A DNA stretch of 5,365 nucleotides, taken from the NCBI GenBank assembly GCA_947303225.1, contig CAMYXG010000086.1, positions 1 through 5,365 on the forward strand. Direction: 5' to 3'. Position 1 is the stretch's first letter, and the number at the start of each line of letters is the position of its first letter. Below, one piece after another: positions 1-5,362 of this stretch. The translations under genes and the position numbers were made by a program. The notes beneath the pieces are model-generated. The model made no database searches, had not been told where the DNA came from, and was given only the letters and a program-made list of their open reading frames with translations. Origin of the DNA: an uncultured Caryophanales bacterium. GTDB taxonomy: Bacteria; Bacillota_I; Bacilli_A; RF39; UBA660.

Positions 1-88
1 GGCACGAACACTACAATCATCTCAGACTGTGTGAGCATGGACTTTCCTCAAGAAGCTTATTGCTTCCAGCGTTTGTCTATATATTAAT
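1..88 (-). ncRNA. rnpB: RNase P RNA (bacterial B-type), 5' part only
   Basis: This is the catalytic RNA of RNase P, which removes the 5' leader from pre-tRNAs. Read on the minus strand, the segment contains GAGGAAAGTCC (49..39) followed by ATGCTC and, further on, GTAGTGTTCGTGCC at the window edge. These are near-identical to the 5' third of Bacillus-type RNase P RNA, including the conserved region forming the 5' strand of P4. A small hairpin GAAGC-AATAA-GCTTC (66..52) lies where P3 is expected, preceded by CGCT (71..68) matching the P2 strand. The remaining roughly 300 nt lie outside the window. The exact 5' end is uncertain. By analogy with B. subtilis, where about 18 nt precede P2, it would be near 85-90 and overlap the gpsB stop codon. 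Position directly downstream of gpsB is the Bacillus arrangement and supports the call. Confidence 0.93.
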
Positions 89-434
89 TGTCATTCTCTA
101 CTTGATTATTTCTAGACTCATAAACCATTTTTTCTAACTGAGAAAGTCTACGCATAATATCGACATTCGTAACTTCACTACTACTTCTAGTATTTGAAGC
201 AACTTCCATAGTAAGTTTAGAATTACGTAATTCTTGCTTTAAATTCATATTTTCAGCAATCAAATCAGCTTTTTCCTTCTCAAGATTATTAATAATCTCT
301 AAAAACTGTTCATAATCCCCAATAATATCATCTAGAAATTGATCAACTTCCTTCAAGCGATATCCTCTAGTATCAATTTTAAAATTCTTTTCAAGGATAT
401 CTTGAGGCATAAGCTTAATTTTATTTTGATACAT
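84..434 (-). CDS. gpsB: Cell-division/cell-wall adaptor protein GpsB (DivIVA family)
   Basis: GpsB is a cytoplasmic, membrane-associated adaptor that docks class A PBPs and shuttles them between side wall and septum. At 116 aa it is slightly longer than the B. subtilis protein (98 aa). The N-terminal DivIVA-like domain (about 1-70) has the ILEKNFK segment, RGY at 23-25 and VDQFLDDI at 30-37. Tyr25, Asp31 and Asp35 fall at the same positions as the residues forming the PBP-binding groove in B. subtilis. A heptad-like coiled coil follows (about 41-72), then a polar linker (72-89). The short C-terminal oligomerisation domain (90-106: NVDIMRRLSQLEK) matches the NFDILKRLSNLEK of Bacillus. The ATG is preceded by GGTGAT (443..438) and a good promoter (488..460). 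The gene lies just upstream of rnpB, and its probable client PBP is encoded divergently about 0.9 kb away. Confidence 0.95.
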   Translation of the reverse strand: MYQNKIKLMPQDILEKNFKIDTRGYRLKEVDQFLDDIIGDYEQFLEIINNLEKEKADLIAENMNLKQELRNSKLTMEVASNTRSSSEVTNVDIMRRLSQLEKMVYESRNNQVENDN

Positions 435-459
435 TCTATCACCAATCCCTTATATTAGT

Positions 460-488
460 ATTATGTCATTTCTTATTATTTTTGTCAA
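460..488 (-). promoter_or_regulatory. SigA-type promoter for gpsB (possibly gpsB-rnpB)
   Basis: On the minus strand a perfect -35 TTGACA (488..483) is followed, after exactly 17 nt, by the -10 box CATAAT (465..460, 5 of 6 consensus). The predicted transcription start is near 453, giving a leader of about 20 nt that contains the gpsB Shine-Dalgarno GGTGAT. The -35 lies inside the last codons of the candidate small ORF at 466-579, and the -10 begins directly after its stop codon. No comparable promoter was found between gpsB and rnpB, so this one may serve both. Confidence 0.8.
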
Positions 489-579
489 TTGCTAAAGATA
501 ATACACTTAATTCAATATTAACAATTTTTGCCCGATGAATCATTTTATTAATAATTCGACTAATTTCAATCCCATTCAT
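466..579 (-). CDS. Candidate small protein, 37 aa, unknown function
   Basis: This short minus-strand ORF lies 31 bp upstream of gpsB and I do not recognise its family. It starts at ATG 579, preceded by GGGTGATGAAA, the same Shine-Dalgarno layout seen at recU (AGGTGATGAG-ATG) and gpsB (GGTGATAGA-ATG). An in-frame ATG two codons upstream (585) is an alternative with a worse-placed site. The peptide begins MNGIEISRIINKMIH and ends with a lysine/asparagine-rich tail. The middle is amphipathic, with Ile/Leu spaced at 3-4 residues, consistent with one or two short helices. It has no signal peptide or membrane segment and no cysteine. A weak promoter may exist upstream (TTGTCG at 635..630, 17 nt, AATAAA at 612..607). 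The ORF stops right before the gpsB -10 box. One rare CGG codon counts slightly against it. It could be a chance ORF, so I hold it at even odds. Confidence 0.5.
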   Translation of the reverse strand: MNGIEISRIINKMIHRAKIVNIELSVLSLAIDKNNKK

Positions 580-690
580 TTTCATCACCCACAACATAAT
601 AATACATTTATTTTAAAAAATCATGAATACGACAAAAATAGAAAAGAAAATACAATACAAAAATCTATGGTAAAAAAAGAAACTTTATAG

Positions 691-709
691 TATAATGAAT
701 CATAGGTGA
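691..709 (+). promoter_or_regulatory. recU-ponA promoter -10 box and ribosome binding site
   Basis: A perfect -10 TATAAT lies at 691-696. The best-spaced -35 candidate (TGGTAA, 668-673, 17 nt spacer) matches only 3 of 6 positions, and no extended -10 TG is present. A tract of A residues upstream (671-678 and 640-660) could act as an UP-like element. A start about 7 nt after the -10 would fall at 703-704, exactly at the Shine-Dalgarno AGGTGAT (704-710), so the leader would be only about 10 nt. The ATG of recU is at 714. Confidence 0.6.
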
Positions 710-713
710 TGAG

Positions 714-1295
714 ATGAACTATCCAAGTGGTATCAAAAAAGAAAAAGAAAAAAATCTATTACTTGAAAAAACAAATTATAAAAATCGAGGAATGACATTA
801 GAAGCAGACATCAACATATCGAATGAATATTATAGAGAAATAGATAAGGCATTTATTTATAAAAAACCAACACCAATAAAAATCACAAAAGTAGATTACC
901 CATCACGCGATAAAGCTATAATTAAAGAAGCTTTTTTTACAATTCCATCTACTACAGACTATAATGGATTATATAACGGAAAATATATTGACTTTGAAGC
1001 AAAAGAAACAAAAAGCAAATCTTCTTTTGCACTTAGTAATATTCATCCTCATCAAATAAAACATCTAGAAAATATTTATCATCATGGAGGAATTGCATTT
1101 TTAATTGTAAGATTTACAACATTAAATGAAACATATTTACTTCAAGCCAAAGATTTCTTAAATTTTATAAAAGAAGAAGAAAGAAAATCAATTCCATTAT
1201 CTTTCTTTAAATCATCTGGATATCAAATAAAAGATAGCTATAATCCAAGATTAGATTACTTAAAAATAGTAGATAGCTTAATTGGAGGTATATAA
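714..1295 (+). CDS. recU: Holliday junction resolvase RecU
   Basis: RecU is the Gram-positive Holliday-junction resolvase. It is a dimeric, Mg2+-dependent nuclease of the type II restriction-endonuclease fold that resolves recombination intermediates with RuvAB and modulates RecA. The 193 aa length is near the usual about 200. NRGM lies at 24-27, followed by Glu30. KKPTP at 50-54 and YPSRDKAIIKEAFF (62-75) are family signatures. The active-site block STTDYNG...YIDFEAKETK carries Asp82, Glu95 and Lys97, matching B. subtilis Asp88, Glu101 and Lys103. HPHQ at 111-114 and the C-terminal RLDYL are also conserved. The N-terminal region before NRGM is Lys-rich and shorter than in Bacillus. The start is supported by AGGTGAT just upstream. 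The stop TAA is immediately followed by the ATG of the PBP gene, the conserved recU-ponA operon. Confidence 0.97.
   Translation: MNYPSGIKKEKEKNLLLEKTNYKNRGMTLEADINISNEYYREIDKAFIYKKPTPIKITKVDYPSRDKAIIKEAFFTIPSTTDYNGLYNGKYIDFEAKETKSKSSFALSNIHPHQIKHLENIYHHGGIAFLIVRFTTLNETYLLQAKDFLNFIKEEERKSIPLSFFKSSGYQIKDSYNPRLDYLKIVDSLIGGI
1284..1289 (+). promoter_or_regulatory. Strong Shine-Dalgarno of the PBP gene inside recU
   Basis: GGAGGT, the strongest such site in the window, lies 6 nt before the PBP ATG and within the last recU codons. The recU stop (1293-1295) and the PBP start (1296-1298) touch with no spacer, which favours translational coupling and fixes the PBP start. Confidence 0.85.
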
Positions 1296-4058
1296 ATGCA
1301 AAAAAAAGAAAAAAAAGGAACAAAAAAAAGAACAACTAAAAAAAATACAAAGAAAGTAATAAAGCCAAAAATAAATGGCTTAAAAATTGCTTTTACAATC
1401 TTAGCAATTACAATTCTATTAGCAGTTTATACAGTATTGGGATTCTCCTTTGCACTATTAGCAGGAATAGGAATTGCTATTTTAGTAGGCCTTTGGTATC
1501 TACTCTTTCAGCAAAATCTCAGTAAAAGAAAAAGAAGAATCCTTAGTATCTTATTAATTCTATTTTTACTAATTGGAATTGCTGGATTAGTTGCATTTAG
1601 TGCATTCATCTGGTATGTAAAAATGCAAGCAGATCCAAAATTTCAAACAGCAAAATTGAACACCCTTGAAATATCTAGAATATATGATGGTGAAAATCGA
1701 GAAATAGCAAAATTAGGTTCTGAAAAAAGAGAAAAAGTAACCTATGAAGAGTTACCAGAAGTTTTAGTAGATGCTATCATCGCAACGGAGGATTCAAGAT
1801 TCTTTCAACATAATGGTTTTGATGCCCCAAGATTCTTAAAAGCAACAATCGGACAGATTACAAGAGGTTCAGGAGCAGGTGGTGCTTCTACTCTATCTAT
1901 GCAAGTAGTTAAAAATAGTTTTACAGATAAATATGGTCAAAAAACATCAGGAGTATCAGGAATTGTCCGTAAATTTGAAGATATCTATCTAGCAATCTTT
2001 AAACTAGAAAAGAAATTCTCAAAAGAAGAAATCATTGAATTTTATGTAAATAATCACTTCTTAGGAGGAAACATCTATGGAGTTGAAGAAGCTGCCAATA
2101 CTTATTTTGGAAAAAGTGTAAGTGACTTAAATCTAAGTGAAGCAGCCATCTTAGCAGGAATGTTTAAATCTCCAAACTTTTATCGTCCTACTGTAAATCC
2201 GATTAATGCAACTGATAGAAGAAAAACAGTCCTATACTTAATGCGTAGAGCTGGATATATAACAAAAGAAGAAGAAAAAATTGCTAATGCAATTCCTGTA
2301 GATTCTCTTACTTCTGAAATAAACACTTCAACTGAAAATCCATATCAAGGATACATTGATGCAGTTGTTGAAGAAGTACAAGACACCTATGGAGTAGATC
2401 CTTATACAACACCTTTACTAGTTTACACGAACTTAGATAGAGGAAGACAAGATGCCGTTAATGCTGTTTTAGCTGGTGAAAATTATAACTGGATTGATGA
2501 TCGCGTGCAGAGCGGTGTAGCTGTATTAGAATCAGAAACAGGAAAAATATTAGCAATTGGAAATGGACGTAACATTAATGGAAGAAGCAATTCTAGTGCA
2601 AGAATATTGAATTATGCAACACAAATAAGACGTCAACCAGGTTCAACTGCTAAACCACTATTCGATTATGGTCCAGGTATGGAATATAATGGATGGTCAA
2701 CTTATGAACAATTTGATGATTCACCATATTCATATTCAAACGGAAGATCAATTAAAAACTGGGATGGTGGATATTATGGACAAATTACCTTAAGAAGAGC
2801 TCTATCTGCTTCTCGTAATATACCTGCACTAAAAGCCTTTCAAAGCGTAAAAAATGAACAAATCAAAGAATTTGTTACAAACTTAGGTATCACACCAGAA
2901 TTATGTAACTCTGGATATCAATATAACAAAGAAAAAGATATTTGTATTAATCCAAAAGACGCTACAGATACAAAAGAAACAATTGCTCTTCACGAAGCAC
3001 ATTCGATTGGAGCATTTACTGGTGTATCTCCACTAATTATGGCTGGTGCATATGCAGCCTTCTCGAATGGAGGTTATTACAACACCCCATATGCAGTAAA
3101 TAAAATAGTATTTAGACAAACAGGCAAAACAGAAGAACATAATCCAGAACATAAACAAGTCATGTCCGACTCTACTGCATTCATGATTTCAAGTGTACTA
3201 CAAGACGTTGCTTTGACTGGAGGAACACCACATAACGTAGCATGTAAAACAGGAACAACGAACTTCGATGAAGTAACCATGGACCGCTATAATATGCCAG
3301 GAGATGCTATCCGTGATTCCTGGGTAATCGGTTATTCTACAAAAACAACAATAGGAATGTGGTATGGTTATGACGATTTTACAAAAGACTCAATTGCTCA
3401 AGGATATGTATTACATAATGTACCAGCAACCATTCAAAAAGATCGATTATTTAATGCATTAGTTTCTGCTGGTGCTATGGAAGGAGATCGTGCTGAATTT
3501 TCACCACCACCAAGTGTTTCAAGAATTGCAGTTGCACCAGGGTCAAATCCTCCAAAACTAGCATCACCAGGAGGAGCCGCAGTATATGAATACTTCAAAA
3601 AAGGAACAGAACCAACAGAATATGATTTAACTACCTATAAAATTAGTGCTCCAGGAAACTTCAGGGCAACAGAAAGCAACGGAAAAGTTACATTATCTTG
3701 GTCTGCAGTATCTCCTGGAGAATTAGGAGATAGTTCCCATGGAAAATTTGGTTATAACATTTATAAAGATGGAGTATTAATTGAATGGAAAGATAAAACA
3801 TCATATACTTATACAAATGGAAATCCTTATGGTACTTATTCAATCATTGCAACATATAAATCATATAATGATATACAAAGCGATCCTGCTTATTATAAAT
3901 TAGAAAAGAAAGAAGAACCTAAACCAAAACCGATAGAACCAGAGGAACCAGAAGAACCAACTATAACATGTCCTTCAGACGCAAAACTAGAAAATGAAAC
4001 TTGTATTTGTAATGATACAACTAAAACTTATGATGAAGCAACAAATACATGCAAATAA
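1296..4058 (+). CDS. ponA: Class A penicillin-binding protein 1A: GT51 glycosyltransferase / transpeptidase, with FN3 and Cys-rich tail
   Basis: This bifunctional peptidoglycan synthase polymerises lipid II and cross-links the stem peptides outside the membrane. It has 920 aa. A Lys-rich cytoplasmic N-terminus (1-28) is followed by three hydrophobic segments (about 29-48, 50-71 and 82-108), with the basic loop SKRKRR at 76-81. The GT51 domain (about 125-300) shows EDSRFFQHNGFD with catalytic Glu165, GASTLSMQVVKN (196-207), an unusual RKFED (225-229), and YGVEEAANTYFGK (261-273). The transpeptidase domain (about 375-725) has STAK with nucleophile Ser450, SRN at 506-508 and KTGT at 651-654. Then come a fibronectin type III-like domain (about 785-869), a Pro/Glu linker (870-888) and a tail with Cys892, 903, 905 and 919. 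Cys537 and Cys550 form another close pair. All these domains should be extracellular. The gene is translationally coupled to recU and ends at a terminator. The domain calls are firm. The extra membrane segments and the tail's role are inference. Confidence 0.96.
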   Translation: MQKKEKKGTKKRTTKKNTKKVIKPKINGLKIAFTILAITILLAVYTVLGFSFALLAGIGIAILVGLWYLLFQQNLSKRKRRILSILLILFLLIGIAGLVAFSAFIWYVKMQADPKFQTAKLNTLEISRIYDGENREIAKLGSEKREKVTYEELPEVLVDAIIATEDSRFFQHNGFDAPRFLKATIGQITRGSGAGGASTLSMQVVKNSFTDKYGQKTSGVSGIVRKFEDIYLAIFKLEKKFSKEEIIEFYVNNHFLGGNIYGVEEAANTYFGKSVSDLNLSEAAILAGMFKSPNFYRPTVNPINATDRRKTVLYLMRRAGYITKEEEKIANAIPVDSLTSEINTSTENPYQGYIDAVVEEVQDTYGVDPYTTPLLVYTNLDRGRQDAVNAVLAGENYNWIDDRVQSGVAVLESETGKILAIGNGRNINGRSNSSARILNYATQIRRQPGSTAKPLFDYGPGMEYNGWSTYEQFDDSPYSYSNGRSIKNWDGGYYGQITLRRALSASRNIPALKAFQSVKNEQIKEFVTNLGITPELCNSGYQYNKEKDICINPKDATDTKETIALHEAHSIGAFTGVSPLIMAGAYAAFSNGGYYNTPYAVNKIVFRQTGKTEEHNPEHKQVMSDSTAFMISSVLQDVALTGGTPHNVACKTGTTNFDEVTMDRYNMPGDAIRDSWVIGYSTKTTIGMWYGYDDFTKDSIAQGYVLHNVPATIQKDRLFNALVSAGAMEGDRAEFSPPPSVSRIAVAPGSNPPKLASPGGAAVYEYFKKGTEPTEYDLTTYKISAPGNFRATESNGKVTLSWSAVSPGELGDSSHGKFGYNIYKDGVLIEWKDKTSYTYTNGNPYGTYSIIATYKSYNDIQSDPAYYKLEKKEEPKPKPIEPEEPEEPTITCPSDAKLENETCICNDTTKTYDEATNTCK

Positions 4059-4089
4059 AAAAGATTCAACTAATTGAATCTTTTTTTTT
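4057..4089. terminator. Bidirectional intrinsic terminator between the convergent PBP and nth genes
   Basis: A hairpin GATTCAA (4063-4069), loop CTAA, TTGAATC (4074-4080) is flanked by six A (4057-4062) and nine T (4081-4089). Counting A/T pairs, the stem reaches 13 bp. The T tract ends plus-strand PBP transcripts. The A tract gives a six-U tail for the minus-strand dnaD-nth transcript. The hairpin starts inside the PBP stop codon (4056-4058), and the nth stop codon (4068..4066) lies within its stem, so both coding ends overlap it. Confidence 0.88.
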
Positions 4090-4698
4090 CTCCTCTAAAC
4101 ATATATCATATAATCTACAATTTCTACAAAGAGGCTTAATTGCTTTGCAATAATATCTTCCAAACAAAACCATCTGTAAATGCCGTTTTCCCCATACATT
4201 CTTAGAAAAATAATTCATAAGTTTTTTCTCTATCGTCAAAACATCATCAGAGAAATCTGCCAACCCTAATCTCTTCGAAATCCTTTCAACATGTGTATCT
4301 ACCGCAATCGCAGGTTCATGATAAAACTCACTCAAAAAAACATTAATTGTCTTTCTTCCAACACCAGGAAAACGAATTAAATCATCACGACTTCTAGGAA
4401 CTATCCCATGATATTCATCAAAAAGAATTCTAGCAATCTCCTTCACATAACAAGCTTTTTTATGATGAGAACCCACTGGACGAATAATCAGTTCTAAATC
4501 ACCCAAAGAAGCATTTTTTAAAGCATCCAAAGAAGGATATTCATGAAAAAGAATAGGAGTAACTTGATTAACCCTTTTATCAGTAGATTGAGCACTTAAA
4601 ACAACCGAAATAAGTAATTCATAATCACTATGATACACTAATTCACATTTAGGATTAGGAAATAAATAATCAAAATATTCATCAATCCTACTCATCAT
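4066..4698 (-). CDS. nth: Endonuclease III (DNA glycosylase / AP lyase)
   Basis: Nth removes oxidised pyrimidines and cleaves the abasic strand by beta-elimination in base-excision repair. From ATG 4698 the protein has 210 aa, normal for the family. The N-terminal part has LSAQSTDKRVN (34-44), the conserved substrate-pocket segment. The helix-hairpin-helix reads FPGVGRKT (110-117) with catalytic Lys116. VDTHV follows with catalytic Asp134. The [4Fe-4S] cluster loop is intact: Cys184-x6-Cys191-x2-Cys194-x5-Cys200. I chose ATG 4698 (or 4695) because Bacillus Nth begins close to this point and the upstream TTG at 4731 would add an 11-residue tail lying wholly inside dnaD. The overlap with dnaD is 11 nt, and no strong Shine-Dalgarno is seen, so translation is probably coupled to dnaD. 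The last seven residues, KKKDSIS, are encoded by the terminator T tract and hairpin. Confidence 0.96.
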   Translation of the reverse strand: MMSRIDEYFDYLFPNPKCELVYHSDYELLISVVLSAQSTDKRVNQVTPILFHEYPSLDALKNASLGDLELIIRPVGSHHKKACYVKEIARILFDEYHGIVPRSRDDLIRFPGVGRKTINVFLSEFYHEPAIAVDTHVERISKRLGLADFSDDVLTIEKKLMNYFSKNVWGKRHLQMVLFGRYYCKAIKPLCRNCRLYDICLEEKKKDSIS

Positions 4699-5362
4699 CA
4701 AACCAATCCCAATCAATAATTTCTGTATCAATATTTTCTGCTTCAGAATTTTCTTTTTTTAACTTTTGATTTCTCTTCTTACGATTCTCCTCCACATCAT
4801 GGCTTGTCTTTATTCCAGACTTTCCCCATTCATATAATATTTTATCAATATAACGTAAATTAGAAACTCCATTAAAAGTTGCTTCTCGAACGGCTTCTTT
4901 TATTAAATCTTCACTAATATGACTATCTAACCATGCTTTAATAATTTCATATTCCATAGGACTTAATGTACGTCCAAATTCTTTTTCAATTAATTCATAA
5001 ACATTAGAATAATGAGACTCATCCACTGTATTAACTTCCTCCATCATTAGCAAAGATAACTTATCATAAAAATTATCTAATAAAACTACTTCCTCCATAA
5101 CTCCCTTTTCATTTTTAGTTACCTCAACACGAATAAATCCCTTCTCCGTTAATAATCCAACATAATTCATAACTTCCTTTAAATCCATTCCTAAATCTTC
5201 ACCAAACCGACTAGGATTAAAAGAACATTTTCCAAGATGATAAAGGTACATCAAAAAAACAAACTCCTCCATTTCCAAGTGTAATTTTTTATAATTTTTT
5301 AAGAAAAATAGAGGTATAACAATATTACCATCTTCGATTACTTTATTTATTTTTTTATTCAT
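4688..5362 (-). CDS. dnaD: DNA replication protein DnaD
   Basis: DnaD is the Gram-positive primosome protein that, with DnaB and DnaI, loads the replicative helicase at oriC and at stalled forks. It has 224 aa, close to the usual about 230. The N-terminal winged-helix oligomerisation domain (about 12-98) starts with the typical GNIVIP and contains the wing-helix LTEKGFIRVE (71-80). A linker (about 99-117) leads to the C-terminal DDBH2 DNA-binding domain (about 118-186): FGRTLSPMEYEIIKAWL (129-145) and the diagnostic YIDKILYEW (171-179). A basic stretch (193-203, RKKRNQKLKK) is followed by an acidic, Trp-containing tail ending DWDWFDDE, comparable to the NWLE-type end of Bacillus DnaD. The ATG sits three bases from the window edge, so its Shine-Dalgarno and promoter cannot be seen. 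An in-frame start further upstream cannot be excluded. It forms an operon with nth. Confidence 0.95.
   Translation of the reverse strand: MNKKINKVIEDGNIVIPLFFLKNYKKLHLEMEEFVFLMYLYHLGKCSFNPSRFGEDLGMDLKEVMNYVGLLTEKGFIRVEVTKNEKGVMEEVVLLDNFYDKLSLLMMEEVNTVDESHYSNVYELIEKEFGRTLSPMEYEIIKAWLDSHISEDLIKEAVREATFNGVSNLRYIDKILYEWGKSGIKTSHDVEENRKKRNQKLKKENSEAENIDTEIIDWDWFDDE

Noticed and set aside
87..130. Promoter for rnpB inside the end of gpsB
   Set aside because: Candidates such as GAGAAT (98..93) lack a matching -35 at 16-18 nt, so no feature was called.
466..579. Similarity of the small ORF to Spo0E-like aspartyl phosphatases
   Set aside because: Only a loose LSxxID resemblance is seen. The SQELD signature is missing and nothing else points to sporulation, so no name was given.
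597..690. A-rich stretch between the small ORF and recU as a possible origin, repeat or riboswitch
   Set aside because: I see only A/T-biased sequence with no DnaA boxes, no iterated repeat and no stable hairpin. The interval is too short and too close to the promoter for a riboswitch.
3077..3280. Minus-strand ORF of 67 codons inside the PBP gene
   Set aside because: It lies wholly antisense to the KTG-containing transpeptidase region, has no ribosome binding site or recognisable family, and reads as a shadow of the real gene.
4699..4731. Longer nth reading frame from a TTG start at 4731
   Set aside because: It would add 11 residues encoded wholly within dnaD, lacks a good Shine-Dalgarno, and makes the protein start earlier than typical Nth. 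ATG 4698 or 4695 fits better.
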